Shown: positions 48,540 to 58,498 of the stretch, piece after piece
Numbering within the stretch: position 1 is the first letter of the stretch
Layout of the letters: every line of letters begins with the position of its first letter
NCBI RefSeq assembly: GCF_003111645.1
Contig: NZ_CP022187.1
Coordinates: 2,976,001-3,040,000, forward strand
Direction: 5' to 3'
DNA from: Parazoarcus communis
Lineage (GTDB): Bacteria; Pseudomonadota; Gammaproteobacteria; Burkholderiales; Rhodocyclaceae
Length of the DNA stretch: 64,000 nt
Notes under the pieces: model-generated
Seen by the model: only the letters and a program-made list of their open reading frames with translations
What the model was told of the DNA's origin: nothing
Database searches by the model: none
Position numbers and translations under genes: made by a program

Positions 48540-50213
48540 ATGCTGAAGATGGCCCGCGTCCACCCCGAAGGCTGGCGGCATCTGCCCGCGAACGGTGCGC
48601 AGGGCCGCGAACTGGCCACCCTGGCGCTGCTGGCCGAAGGCTTGCCGCACGAATTCAACATCTACCACGGGCTGCACTGGACCCGCGCCGAAGGTCAGCA
48701 CGCAGTATTCGGCGAGATCGGCTTCGTCATTCTCGGCCCGGACGGACGCATCCTGCTGATCGAACAGCAGTCGGGCTTTCTCGACGAGAGCGCCAACGGC
48801 CTGTTGCGCCCGGGCAAGCGCCGCAACCGCGACATCAGCCTGGACCTTGCGCGCACGGCCGATGCCCTGCGCGCGCGCCTGCGACCGCTGCTCGGCGGCA
48901 CCGAGCCGGTACTCGATACCCTGCTCTACTGCCCCGACTACACCGTCCGCCAGCCCGGCACCGCAGGTCTGGACCCGGCCCGCATCGTCGATGCAAGCCG
49001 GCGTGCCCACCTGCTCGACATCGTGCGCGAGCTGTGCGGGCCGCAACACGATGCGGCCGGAGCCGGCACTGCCGCCCATCGTCACGCCCTCCATCGTTTC
49101 TTCGCCGAACTCCTGGAACTGGTGCCCGACGTGCAGGCGCTCGCCGGTCAGGCGGTGGCGCTGACCACGCGGCTGTCGGGCGGACTGGCCGAATGGGCGC
49201 GCCGCATCAGCCTGCATCCGCACCGGCTGCGCGTCACCGCCACCGCCGGCAGCGGCAAGACCCAGCTCGCGCTGGCCGCCTATACTGACGCTCTGCACGC
49301 CGGGCGCCGCCCACTGTACGTGTGCTACAACCGACCGCTGGCAGATCACTTCGCGCGCGTCGTGCCGCCCGGCGGCGAAGTCGCCACCTATCACCAGCTG
49401 TGCGACCGCCGCCTGCGCGCGGCCGGCCGCACGCCGGACTTTTCCGCTCCCGACCGCTTCCGGCGCATGGAAACGGACTTCGCCGCGCTGCTCGCCCACG
49501 GCAACAAGGACCCGGCCTGGCGTTTTGACGAGCTGATCGTGGACGAAGGCCAGGACTTTACCGATGCCTGGCGCGACAGCCTGCTCGCCCTGCTCACGCC
49601 CGAGGGCCGTGCATGGTGGCTGGAGGACCCGCTGCAGAACCTGTACGGCCGCGAACCGGTAAAACTGCCCGGATGGGCCGGGCTCACCGCCGACACCAAC
49701 TACCGCACACCAGCCGATGTGCTCGAGCTGCTCAACGACCGCCTGCCCCTGCCCACGCCGATCGTCGCCGGCAGTCCGGTGGCCGACAGCGAACCGGAAG
49801 TGATGAGCTGGCACGACGAGACCGGTCTGATGGAGGCCACCAAGCGCGCCATCACCCGTGCCATCGGCCTCGGCTTCCGGCGCGACATGATCGCCATCAT
49901 CAGCTTTCGCGGCCGCGAGTATTCACGCTTCACCCCGCTCACCCACCTCGGCCCGCACCGCCTGCGCGCCTTTCATGGTCGTTACGACCTGTTCGGCGAA
50001 GCCGAATACAGCGAGGGCGAACTGCTGATCGATTCGGTCTACCGTTTCAAGGGCCAGTCCGCTCCGTGCGTGATCTTTACCGAGATCGACTTCGAGGCGC
50101 TCGATGAACTGACGATGCGCAAGCTCTTCGTCGGCGCCACCCGTGCCACGATGAAGGTCATCTTCGTCGCGTCGGAACGCGCTGCTGCCGTGCTGGCACC
50201 GGATCAGGCCTGA
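48540..50213 (+). CDS. UvrD-like helicase with a degenerate NERD nuclease domain
   Basis: A 557-residue protein. Residues ~25-150 resemble a NERD nuclease-related domain (FGEIGFVILGPDGRILLIEQQSG), but the usual catalytic Asp after GEI is Gly and the ExK pair is EQQ, so nuclease activity is unlikely. Residues ~230-550 form an SF1 helicase with motif I TATAGSGKTQLAL, motif II LIVDEGQDFTD, motif III-like WWLEDPLQNLYG, and C-terminal VYRFKGQSAPCVIF and LFVGATRATMKV. It is probably a DNA helicase. It stands alone between the MarC and DUF3482 genes. Confidence 0.85.
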   Translation: MLKMARVHPEGWRHLPANGAQGRELATLALLAEGLPHEFNIYHGLHWTRAEGQHAVFGEIGFVILGPDGRILLIEQQSGFLDESANGLLRPGKRRNRDISLDLARTADALRARLRPLLGGTEPVLDTLLYCPDYTVRQPGTAGLDPARIVDASRRAHLLDIVRELCGPQHDAAGAGTAAHRHALHRFFAELLELVPDVQALAGQAVALTTRLSGGLAEWARRISLHPHRLRVTATAGSGKTQLALAAYTDALHAGRRPLYVCYNRPLADHFARVVPPGGEVATYHQLCDRRLRAAGRTPDFSAPDRFRRMETDFAALLAHGNKDPAWRFDELIVDEGQDFTDAWRDSLLALLTPEGRAWWLEDPLQNLYGREPVKLPGWAGLTADTNYRTPADVLELLNDRLPLPTPIVAGSPVADSEPEVMSWHDETGLMEATKRAITRAIGLGFRRDMIAIISFRGREYSRFTPLTHLGPHRLRAFHGRYDLFGEAEYSEGELLIDSVYRFKGQSAPCVIFTEIDFEALDELTMRKLFVGATRATMKVIFVASERAAAVLAPDQA

Positions 50214-50246
50214 TCCCCCGCACCTCCGGGCACTGCGCTCAAAACC

Positions 50247-51620
50247 TCAGGCCAGATACTCGGCGAGGCTGCGCTCGGCATCGTCCCTGTCGTCGTCGCC
50301 TTCATGTGCCCACTCCGGATGCGCCCGTGCCTGCAGCAAGGGGTCGGGCAGGCGCCCTTCGCGCCAGTCGGCACTGTCCGGATCGGACTCGGGCGAGACC
50401 GCCTGCGGCAGCTCGATGGGCGTCATCGCCGCATGGCCACGGCCTTCCAGCGCAATCAGCAGCTGGCGCTGACGCAGCGCGACCAGACGGAGGATGGCGT
50501 CGTCCACGGTGAGTTCGTGATGACCGCGCAGGCGGGCGGCAATGCGCTCGCCGTAGTGGCCGAAGGTCTGCCACAGGCCACCGGCCACCGCGCCGAGCGC
50601 TGCTGCAGCCCCCAGCGTCAGACCGCCGGTCATCAGGTCGATGCCGACCCCGGCTGCAGCCCCTGCGGCCACCCCGGTGCTGAGACGAATGCCCATCTGG
50701 CGCAGGGTCTCGGGATTGAACAGGTCGTCGTCCCAGCGCCCGTCGGCCAGCGGCAACTCGGCAGCACGCGCGTCATCGGGGCGGAAGCGGTAGAGCTGCA
50801 GCAAGGCTTCGACGCAGGCCTGCTCGCGTGCGCGCACCGTCTCGCGCAAGCTGTGGACAGCGGCCTGCAGCGCCGCATCGTCATCGGCATCGACCACGTC
50901 GCGGCGGGCGGCAAGTTCGATCAGGAGTTCCGCCACCAGCCGGCGCGCGCTCAGGCGGCGCGATTCCGCCTCTTCCTCGCGGTCGACGATCAGCGCTTCA
51001 AGCGCCGGGCGGTGGCTGTGCATCAGGGTGGCAAGGGTCTCGAACAGGCGTCGCTCGCCATCGACCGCCGGCGCCACGGTGTCGAAGCGCACGACGGCGT
51101 GCAGGCCAAGGCGCGCCAGCGCCGCATGCCAGTCGTCGGCACGCGCAGCCGGCGAGGCGATGAAATTGAGCACCGGCAGCAAGGGCCGGGCTGCGCTGGC
51201 GAGCAGGGCGAGTTCGTCCTTGTGCTTGGGCAGTACCGGATCGCGGGCATCGACCACATACAGCGCCGCATCGCTCGCCAGCAACTGGCGCAGCACCTTG
51301 GCCTCCTGCTCGAAACGCGCGCCCGCCTCGGCAGTGGCAAGAAAGCGGCTGATGCGATCGGGACCGTCGACCCGCTCACCCGGCGCGACCAGTTCGTCGA
51401 TGAATTCGAGCAGGGCGATGGCGTCTTCCATGCCCGGCGTGTCGTAGAGCTCGACCACCGGCTGATCGTCAGCCATCAGCCGCAGGCCCTCGACATGCCG
51501 GGTGGTGCCGGCCGAATCCGACACCTCCCCGAAACCGGCATCGCGTGCCAAAGTCCTCAGCAGCGAAGTCTTGCCAGTGTTGGTATGACCGACCACGGCA
51601 ACGCGCAGCAGTGCGCTCAT
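50247..51620 (-). CDS. GTPase with C-terminal DUF3482 domain
   Basis: A 457-residue protein. The N-terminal Era/MnmE-like GTPase has G1 GHTNTGKTSL, G2/G3 region with DTPGMED, and an NFIAS stretch near the G4 position in place of NKxD. The rest (about 200-457) is DUF3482, with a Gly/Ala-rich hydrophobic hairpin (TGVAAGAAAGVGIDLMTGG, about 320-360) suggesting membrane insertion. Its start at 51620 overlaps the DUF2868 stop (ATGA). The two genes are translationally coupled and found together in related bacteria; the function is not known. Confidence 0.87.
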   Translation of the reverse strand: MSALLRVAVVGHTNTGKTSLLRTLARDAGFGEVSDSAGTTRHVEGLRLMADDQPVVELYDTPGMEDAIALLEFIDELVAPGERVDGPDRISRFLATAEAGARFEQEAKVLRQLLASDAALYVVDARDPVLPKHKDELALLASAARPLLPVLNFIASPAARADDWHAALARLGLHAVVRFDTVAPAVDGERRLFETLATLMHSHRPALEALIVDREEEAESRRLSARRLVAELLIELAARRDVVDADDDAALQAAVHSLRETVRAREQACVEALLQLYRFRPDDARAAELPLADGRWDDDLFNPETLRQMGIRLSTGVAAGAAAGVGIDLMTGGLTLGAAAALGAVAGGLWQTFGHYGERIAARLRGHHELTVDDAILRLVALRQRQLLIALEGRGHAAMTPIELPQAVSPESDPDSADWREGRLPDPLLQARAHPEWAHEGDDDRDDAERSLAEYLA

Positions 51621-53026
51621 AGCGTCGCTCCCAGCCATGCTCGCACCTGATCCTGATCCGCCATCAACGCGCCCTCATCGAGTTCAAGGCCAGACAGCCC
51701 ATCCTGCCACAAGCTCAGGCGACCGCTACCGCCATCGGGCACAGGCAGTGCCCATACCCGGGTTTCACCGGCGTGGTCGGCAAGCTCGGCGACAAGGCCG
51801 AGACTGCCGCGATCCGGCGTCAGTCGCGGGTCGATTGCAATCAGCAGACGTGCCGGCGGCGTCGCACCGAAGCGAGCGATGGCCGCACGACGCTGGTCGC
51901 GGCTATCGAGACGGCCGCCATCGGCAGCCAATCCTTCGCAGCCGACCGGCGGCCAGGGCAGATCCGCGCCAAGTTCGAGCGCCACCATGACCACAGCACC
52001 GGTTTGCGCAGCGGCGTGTCCATGGCGTCCCGGTCGTGGCATCCGTGCCGGCGCGGGATCGCTGATGCCGATGCGTTCGCTGTCGGGCAACAGCCGTGGC
52101 TTGAGACGGATGTAATCGGGCAGCGCCAGATCCAGCTGCAGGCGACTCAAGCCATACCGCCAGCCCTGCACACAAACCAGCACGAGCAGCAGTCTTGGCA
52201 GCACGCCATACACCAGCACGCAGCCCAGCAGCCAGCCCGACCAAGCGCGGCGTCCGGCTTCATCCACCATGACCGCATCGCCACTGGCAATGACGTGCGC
52301 AGCATCCGGCACCGGAAAGCCGAGGTAGCCGGGGACCACGCCCAGCAGGGTGGTCAGCGCGACGAAGGCGTCGCCCGGCAGAATGGTGGTCTCCCACACG
52401 AAGCCGTAGCGGCGCACCGCCAGCAAGCCGAGCAAACCCGCTGCAGCACCGACAAGGGCCAGGAACCATAGCAAATGACTGACTGCGCCCAGCCCCCAGC
52501 TTGCGAGGCGGCCGCGGGCGAGCAGCCCCCCCAGCGCGAGCGGCAGCTCGGCCGCGGCAGGACTGCGGTCGAACACGCTGACCAGACGCAGCCACACCGT
52601 GCCCAGCGCACTGCCGCCGCGCGTCCGGCCGCGACCGGCCACAAGCGTGCCAAGCAGCCACAGCAGGAGGCTGAACAGGTGCACGCCGAGCAGACCGCCC
52701 AGCGCCCACACCACGTTGACCGGCCGGCTGCCATCGCCGAGCACGGCCGCTGCCGTGCCCGCACCGAGCACCAGCGCCAGCACGCACGCGAGTGCGAGAA
52801 TCAGCCGCGCACGGCCATGCCAGCGCAGGATGGCATCGCGCCAGCCTTCGCGTGTACCGAGGCGCTCGGCGCGACGACAGATACGGGTTTCGAGATCGGG
52901 AGGGGCACGGCGGGCCTCCGCCAGCTCGACCGCATCTTCGAGACGGCCGTGGCGGGATTCGTGGCGGCGAACAAGTTCGGCCAGCCAGCGGTGTTCAAGT
53001 GCGGAAAGCGGCGCGGCAGGATTCAC
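51617..53026 (-). CDS. DUF2868 membrane protein, partner of the DUF3482 GTPase
   Basis: A 469-residue protein with about six membrane helices between residues ~70 and 310 (ILALACVLALVLGAG, HLFSLLLWLLGTLV, LLWFLALVGAAAGLLGLL, LLLVLVCVQGW) and a soluble C-terminal half with no motif. The start taken is GTG at 53026 (VNPAAPLSALEHRWL), with AGGAG seven bases upstream. It overlaps the GTPase gene, so the two likely act as a membrane complex. The family is uncharacterised. Confidence 0.85.
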   Translation of the reverse strand: MNPAAPLSALEHRWLAELVRRHESRHGRLEDAVELAEARRAPPDLETRICRRAERLGTREGWRDAILRWHGRARLILALACVLALVLGAGTAAAVLGDGSRPVNVVWALGGLLGVHLFSLLLWLLGTLVAGRGRTRGGSALGTVWLRLVSVFDRSPAAAELPLALGGLLARGRLASWGLGAVSHLLWFLALVGAAAGLLGLLAVRRYGFVWETTILPGDAFVALTTLLGVVPGYLGFPVPDAAHVIASGDAVMVDEAGRRAWSGWLLGCVLVYGVLPRLLLVLVCVQGWRYGLSRLQLDLALPDYIRLKPRLLPDSERIGISDPAPARMPRPGRHGHAAAQTGAVVMVALELGADLPWPPVGCEGLAADGGRLDSRDQRRAAIARFGATPPARLLIAIDPRLTPDRGSLGLVAELADHAGETRVWALPVPDGGSGRLSLWQDGLSGLELDEGALMADQDQVRAWLGATL

Positions 53027-53036
53027 GCTGCGGCTC

Positions 53037-53297
53037 CTAGTGCCGGTGCGTATGCGTTTCGTGCGGAGGATGATCCTTGCAGCAGACAGGCGGCACGAGA
53101 TCGACCCCACCGGCGCTCCAGGGATGGCAGCGCAACAGCCGGCGCAAGGCCAGCCAGCTGCCCTTCAGTGCGCCGTGGGTCTCGATGGCCTCGAGCGCGT
53201 AGTGCGAGCACGTCGGGTAGAAACGGCAGCGCGGCCCGAGCAGGGGGCTGATGAAGAGCTGATAGCCGCGGATCAGGCCGCGCAGTAGCCAGCGCAT
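53037..53297 (-). CDS. yidD: Membrane protein insertion efficiency factor YidD
   Basis: An 86-residue protein containing the YidD signature: [40 protein letters not shown] and RRLLRCHPW, with three conserved Cys. It helps YidC-dependent insertion of inner-membrane proteins. It usually lies in the rnpA-yidC region, but here it is between dksA and the DUF2868 gene, away from those genes. The C-terminal tail is His-rich ([11 protein letters not shown]). The ATG at 53297 gives the family's normal N-terminus. Confidence 0.92.
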   Translation of the reverse strand: MRWLLRGLIRGYQLFISPLLGPRCRFYPTCSHYALEAIETHGALKGSWLALRRLLRCHPWSAGGVDLVPPVCCKDHPPHETHTHRH

Positions 53298-53369
53298 CAG
53301 GTGGAATCGGATCGGGCAGTCTGACCAGGGCGCAGACACGGCGTCTGCGTCCCGGACAGCAGGCCGCAA

Positions 53370-53798
53370 TCAACCGCCATGCATCTTCTTGAGTTTCTCG
53401 CGACGCTCCTGGGCTTCGAGCGACAGGGTGGCGGTCGAGCGTGCCAGCAGACGGCCGATGCCGATCGGCTCGCCGGTTTCCTCGCACCAGCCATACTCAC
53501 CGGCGTCGATGCGGGCAATGGCTTCGCCGATTTTCTTCAGCAGCTTGCGCTCGCGGTCCCGCACGCGCAGTTCGAGGGTGTGCTCTTCCTCGACGCTCGC
53601 ACGGTCGGAGGGATCGGGCGTGGCCTCGTTGTCCTGCAGGTGGGTGGTGGTTTCGTGCGCGTTCTCAAGCAGCTGTTCCATCTCGGTCTGGAGACGGTGC
53701 CGGAAGAATGCCAGCTGACGAGCTGACATGTAATCCGACTCGGGCGCAGCAAGGATTTCGGCCTCGGTCATAAGGGCTGGAGTAGTGGTTGCGTTCAT
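53370..53798 (-). CDS. dksA: RNA polymerase-binding transcription factor DksA
   Basis: A 142-residue DksA/TraR protein. A coiled coil (about 25-100, with DPSDRASVEEEHTLELRVRDRERKL including the Asp/Ala-type tip) is followed by a zinc-finger-like region, GWCEETGEPIGIGRLLARS. Only one of the four canonical zinc Cys remains (CEET, then S...A), the zinc-free form common in alpha- and betaproteobacteria. It tunes rRNA and amino-acid promoters with ppGpp. It probably has its own promoter in the 130-base gap to the efflux operon. Confidence 0.93.
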   Translation of the reverse strand: MNATTTPALMTEAEILAAPESDYMSARQLAFFRHRLQTEMEQLLENAHETTTHLQDNEATPDPSDRASVEEEHTLELRVRDRERKLLKKIGEAIARIDAGEYGWCEETGEPIGIGRLLARSTATLSLEAQERREKLKKMHGG

Positions 53799-53925
53799 GT
53801 TGAGATTCCTTGTTCGGCATACGTCCGGACTGGCAGGGCGAGACCATACCGTAAAGCGGGAATTGTTGCGACATACTCCGCAAAACAGCGCTGCCAGCCG
53901 GCGTTATTACCGGAATTACACCACG

Positions 53926-55329
53926 TTATTGCCAGCCGCCACCCATCACTTTGTATAGTGCAACGCGGTTACCCGCCTCGGACAGACGCGCAGCGATCAG
54001 CTCCTGTTCTGCAGCATACCGCGAACGTTGCGCATCGAGCAGCACAAGATAGCTGTCGATGCCGTTACGGTAGCGCGCGTCGGACAGGCGATAGCTCTCG
54101 GCACTGGCCTCGACCAGGTTGCGCCGGGCGTCGAGCTGTTCGCCAAGGTTGGCACGCTCGGCCAGCGCATCCGCCACTTCACGGAAGGCGCTCTGGATGG
54201 CCTTCTCGTATTCCGCCACCTGGATCTCGCGCTGCACCTTGGCCACGTCCAGGCTGGCACTGAGCGCACCTGCGTTGAAAATGGGCAGCGTGAGCTGGGG
54301 CACGAAAGTCCAGGTCCCCGATCCGGCCTGAAACAGTCCGTCGAGGGTGGCACTCGCCGTGCCCGCGGTTGCCGTCAGCGAAATGCTCGGGAAGAAGGCT
54401 GCGCGCGCTGCGCCGATGTTGGCGTTGGCCGCACGCAAGGTACGCTCGGCCTGCAGCACGTCCGGACGGCGCACCAGCACCTCGGACGGAATGCCGGACG
54501 GCAGCTCGGCAAGCGCGGTCACCGCGTCGATCAGTTTCTCGGGCAACAGGCGCGCCGGCACCTGCCCTCCGGTGAGAACTGCGAGCGCATTCTCGTCCTT
54601 TGCCACCTGCGACGCATACTGCGCCGCGTCTGCGCGGGCGCGCTCCATTGCGCTCTGCGCCTGACGCACATCGAGCGCAGAAACTGCACCGGCCTCGAAA
54701 CTGCGACGGGTGAGATCCACCGATTTCTGCTGCGTCTGCCAGGTCTCACGTGCGAGGTCACGCAGTTCGCGGTCGGCCGCAAGCGTCAGCCAGGCATTTG
54801 CAACTTCGGCAACGAGACTGATCTGTGCGCTCCGCCTCGCCTCCTCGGTGGCGAGGTAGGTTTCCAGCGCCTGGTCGCGCAGGCTGCGCACCCGCCCGAA
54901 GAAGTCGAGCTCCCACGCAGAGATTCCGACGGTCGTGGAGTACTGGCGCGAGATCGTGGATTCGCCGCTGCTGGTGAGGTCACCCGGCAGGCGCTGGGCA
55001 CTCTGACCGCCACTGAGTGCAACCGACGGAAACTGGTCTGCCCGCTGAATGCGGTATTGCGCCTGCGCCTTCTCGATGTTGAGCGCCGCTACACGCAGGT
55101 CGCGATTGTTCTCCAGAGCGATCCCGATCAGCTCGCGCAAGCGCGCATCGGCGAAATAGTCGCGCCAGCTGATATCGGCCACCGCGACAGGGGCTGCAAC
55201 CGCCTCGGTCTGCCCCGGCCAGGCCGAGGCCACCGGTGCGTCCGGGCGCAGGTAATCCGGCGCGAGCGTCGTGCACGCACCAAGCAGAGTCGCTGAAACA
55301 GCGAGGGTCAGGCTACGAAGGGTGTTCAT
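53926..55329 (-). CDS. Outer-membrane lipoprotein of the RND pump (OprM/NodT family)
   Basis: A 467-residue outer-membrane factor. The lipobox LLGAC gives a lipidated Cys at residue 19, followed by the OEP coiled-coil repeats. [10 protein letters not shown] near the N-terminus, [20 protein letters not shown]-like ADARYRNG patterns (here [13 protein letters not shown]) near the C-terminus are typical of NodT/OprM. It is the last gene of the adaptor-pump-pore operon and overlaps the pump gene by four bases. It provides the exit duct. Confidence 0.92.
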   Translation of the reverse strand: MNTLRSLTLAVSATLLGACTTLAPDYLRPDAPVASAWPGQTEAVAAPVAVADISWRDYFADARLRELIGIALENNRDLRVAALNIEKAQAQYRIQRADQFPSVALSGGQSAQRLPGDLTSSGESTISRQYSTTVGISAWELDFFGRVRSLRDQALETYLATEEARRSAQISLVAEVANAWLTLAADRELRDLARETWQTQQKSVDLTRRSFEAGAVSALDVRQAQSAMERARADAAQYASQVAKDENALAVLTGGQVPARLLPEKLIDAVTALAELPSGIPSEVLVRRPDVLQAERTLRAANANIGAARAAFFPSISLTATAGTASATLDGLFQAGSGTWTFVPQLTLPIFNAGALSASLDVAKVQREIQVAEYEKAIQSAFREVADALAERANLGEQLDARRNLVEASAESYRLSDARYRNGIDSYLVLLDAQRSRYAAEQELIAARLSEAGNRVALYKVMGGGWQ

Positions 55330-58300
55330 GTCCGTTCCTCCGGCGCTGCCGCAACGTGATTCTCAGGCTGCGCCGGCTTGTCCTTGAAAATGCGCTTGAT
55401 CACAACGTAGAACAGCGGCACGAAGAAGATGCCCAGCACGGTGGCGGCGATCGTGCCACCGAGCACGCCGGTACCGATCGCGTTCTGGCTGCCGGAACCC
55501 GCGCCGGTGCTGATGGCCAGAGGCAACACGCCCAGACCGAAAGCCAGCGAGGTCATCAGGATCGGACGCAGACGCATCCGCACCGCGGTCAGCGTCGCGG
55601 TAATCAGATCCTTGCCCGCCTCCATCTCCGCCTTGGCGAACTCGACGATCAGAATGGCGTTCTTCGACGACAGACCGATGGTCGCCAGCAGACCCACCTG
55701 GAAGTAGATGTCGTTCGACAGCCCGCGACCGGTCGCTGCTAGCAAGGCACCCAGCACGCCGAGCGGCACCACCAGCATCACCGCAAACGGTACCGACCAG
55801 CTCTCGTACAGCGCCGCCAGGCAGAGGAAGACCACCAGCAGTGACAAGGCATACAGCGCAGGAGCCTGCGAGCCCGAGCGACGTTCCTCGAACGAGGTAC
55901 CGCTCCACTCGTAGCCGATGCCTGCGGGCAGCTTGGTCATGATCTCTTCGACTGCAGCCATCGCTTCACCCGATGACAGGCCAGGCGCAGCCTGCCCCAG
56001 CACCTCGATCGACGACTGTCCGTTGTAGCGCTCCAGACGCGGCGAACCGTAAGTCCATCTCGCCGTGGCAAAAGCCGAGAATGGCACCATCTCGCCCATG
56101 CTGTTGCGCACGAACCACTTGTTCATGTCTTCGGGCGTCATCCGCGCCGAGGCGTCGGACTGCACGTAGACCTTCTTGATCCGGCCACGGTCGATGAAGT
56201 CATTCACGTAGCTGCCGCCCCACGCGGTTGCCAGCATATCGTTGATGTCAGCAACCGAGATGCCCAGCGCGCCTGCCTTGGCGTGGTCAACCTCGAGGCG
56301 GAATTCAGGCGTGTCGTCCTGACCGTTCGGACGTACGCCGACCAGCCGCTTGTCCTGCGCCGCCATGCCCAGAAACTGGTTACGTGCTGCCACCAAGGCG
56401 TTGTGGCCAAGACCCGAACGATCCTGCAACTGAACATTGAAGCCATTCGAGGTACCGAGCTCAATCACCGCCGGCGGTACGAAGGCAAACACCATCGCCT
56501 CGCGGATCTGCGAGAACGCACCCATCGCACGCCCTGCAACCGATTTGACGTCCATGCCGGGACCTTGGCGCTCGTCCCAGCTTTTCAGGTTCACGAAGCC
56601 GATACCCATGTTCTGACCGCTGCCACCGAAGCTGAAACCGGCAACGGTGAACAGGGCCTTCACCGTGTCCTTCTCATTCTCCAGAAAATGCTTCTCGACT
56701 TTCTCCAGGACCTCGATCGTGCGCTCCTGGGTCGCCCCTGCGGGCAGCATGACCTGGTTGAACATCACCCCCTGGTCCTCCTCTGGCAGGAAGGAGGTCG
56801 GCATGCGAACGAAGAGCAAGCCGAGCACCACCACGATCGCCAGATAGATGGCGATGAAGCGCAGGCTGCGATTGAGGATGCCGCCCACCGCCGACTCGTA
56901 GCGTCGGGTATTGCGGTCGAACATGCGGTTGAACCAGCCAAAGAAGCCCGAGAACATGCCGCCCTCGCCGATGTCGTGCCCCTTTTCCACCGGCTTGAGC
57001 ATGGTCGCGCACAGCGCAGGTGTGAACACGATGGCGACAAGCACCGACAACGCCATGGCTGACACGATGGTTACCGAGAACTGACGATAGATCACCCCGG
57101 TCGAGCCGCCGAAGAAAGCCATCGGCACGAACACCGCGGACAGCACCAGGCCGATACCCACCAGCGCACCGGTGATCTGACGCATCGACTTGCGGGTCGC
57201 CTCCTTGGGAGACAGACCTTCCTCGCTCATCACCCGCTCGACGTTTTCGACCACCACGATCGCATCGTCAACCAGCAGACCAATGGCGAGCACGACGCCG
57301 AACATGGTCAGGGTGTTGATCGAGAAGCCGAAGGCCGCCATCACGCCGAAAGTGCCAAGCAGCACCACCGGCACGGCAATGGTCGGGATCAGTGTCGCAC
57401 GCAGGTTCTGCAGGAACAGGTACATCACCAGGAATACCAGCACCACGGCTTCGATCAGGGTCTTGACCACTTCCTCGATCGAAATCCGCACGAAGGGCGT
57501 GGTGTCGTAGGGCACAACGACATCGATGCCTTCAGGGAAGTAGGGCTTCATCTGGTCGAGCTTCGCGCGCACCGCATTCGCGGTCTCGAGCGCGTTCGAA
57601 CCTGCGGCCAGCTTGATGCCGACTCCGGCAGCCGGCTTGCCGTTGTAACGGGCAACGGTACCGTAACTCTCGGCGCCGATCTCCACCCGTGCCACGTCGG
57701 CCAGACGTACCTCACCACCCTGGGCCGAGGTCCGCAACAGAATGGCTTCGAACTGTTCAACAGTCTGCAAGCGGCTCTGCGCCGTGATCGAGGCAGTAAA
57801 GCCTTGGCCAGGCAATGCTGGCGTGCCACCGAGCTGACCAGCAGAAACCTCGGTGTTCTGGGCCTGGATTGCCGCCTTCACGTCAGCAGGCGTGAGCTTG
57901 TAGTTGTTCAGCTTTTCGGGCGACAGCCACACGCGCATGGCGTACTGCGAACCGAAAACCGTCACTTCGCCGACGCCGGTGACGCGCGATAGTGAGTCCT
58001 GCACCGACGACACCACGAAGTCCGCCAGATCGACGCCATCCTGCTTGCCTTCAGGCGAAACGAAACCGATCACCATCAGGAAGTTGCGCGCGGATTTTGC
58101 CACCTGCACACCCTGCGCCTGCACCGCCGTCGGCAACAAGGGCATGGCAAGCTGCAACTTGTTCTGCACCTGGACCTGGGCAATGTCGGGATCGGTGTCC
58201 GCGTCGAAGGTCAGCGTGATGGCCGAAGAACCGTAGGCATCGCTGGACGAGTTCATGTAGAGCAGACCGTCGAGCCCAGTCATCTTCTGCTCGATGATCT

Positions 58301-58487
58301 GGGTCACCGACTCTTCCACCGCCTGGGCGGACGCACCGGGATACTTGGCGTTGATGACGACGGCCGGAGGCGCGATCGCCGGATACTGCGACACGGGAAG
58401 CTCAAGGATGGACAATGCCCCTGCGAGCATGATGACCAGCGCAATCACCCACGCGAAGATGGGCCTGTCGATAAAGAAGCGAGCCAT
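55326..58487 (-). CDS. RND multidrug efflux transporter (HAE-1, AcrB/MexB-like)
   Basis: A 1053-residue proton-driven inner-membrane pump. Twelve helices and two large periplasmic loops are expected. The N-terminus [20 protein letters not shown], the proton-relay pair in [17 protein letters not shown], and the C-terminal [16 protein letters not shown] fit the hydrophobe/amphiphile subfamily, exporting antibiotics, dyes or solvents. It overlaps the pore gene by ATGA and starts 11 bases after the adaptor stop. A divergent TetR regulator likely represses the operon. Confidence 0.95.
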   Translation of the reverse strand: MARFFIDRPIFAWVIALVIMLAGALSILELPVSQYPAIAPPAVVINAKYPGASAQAVEESVTQIIEQKMTGLDGLLYMNSSSDAYGSSAITLTFDADTDPDIAQVQVQNKLQLAMPLLPTAVQAQGVQVAKSARNFLMVIGFVSPEGKQDGVDLADFVVSSVQDSLSRVTGVGEVTVFGSQYAMRVWLSPEKLNNYKLTPADVKAAIQAQNTEVSAGQLGGTPALPGQGFTASITAQSRLQTVEQFEAILLRTSAQGGEVRLADVARVEIGAESYGTVARYNGKPAAGVGIKLAAGSNALETANAVRAKLDQMKPYFPEGIDVVVPYDTTPFVRISIEEVVKTLIEAVVLVFLVMYLFLQNLRATLIPTIAVPVVLLGTFGVMAAFGFSINTLTMFGVVLAIGLLVDDAIVVVENVERVMSEEGLSPKEATRKSMRQITGALVGIGLVLSAVFVPMAFFGGSTGVIYRQFSVTIVSAMALSVLVAIVFTPALCATMLKPVEKGHDIGEGGMFSGFFGWFNRMFDRNTRRYESAVGGILNRSLRFIAIYLAIVVVLGLLFVRMPTSFLPEEDQGVMFNQVMLPAGATQERTIEVLEKVEKHFLENEKDTVKALFTVAGFSFGGSGQNMGIGFVNLKSWDERQGPGMDVKSVAGRAMGAFSQIREAMVFAFVPPAVIELGTSNGFNVQLQDRSGLGHNALVAARNQFLGMAAQDKRLVGVRPNGQDDTPEFRLEVDHAKAGALGISVADINDMLATAWGGSYVNDFIDRGRIKKVYVQSDASARMTPEDMNKWFVRNSMGEMVPFSAFATARWTYGSPRLERYNGQSSIEVLGQAAPGLSSGEAMAAVEEIMTKLPAGIGYEWSGTSFEERRSGSQAPALYALSLLVVFLCLAALYESWSVPFAVMLVVPLGVLGALLAATGRGLSNDIYFQVGLLATIGLSSKNAILIVEFAKAEMEAGKDLITATLTAVRMRLRPILMTSLAFGLGVLPLAISTGAGSGSQNAIGTGVLGGTIAATVLGIFFVPLFYVVIKRIFKDKPAQPENHVAAAPEERT

Positions 58488-58498
58488 TATTCAGCCCC

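Noticed and set aside
53370-53798. A zinc-starvation-specific DksA paralogue (DksA2-like) because zinc-binding Cys are missing
   Set aside because: The single-Cys form with CEETGEPIG is the ordinary DksA type in many alpha- and betaproteobacteria, and no Zur-like site is seen upstream.
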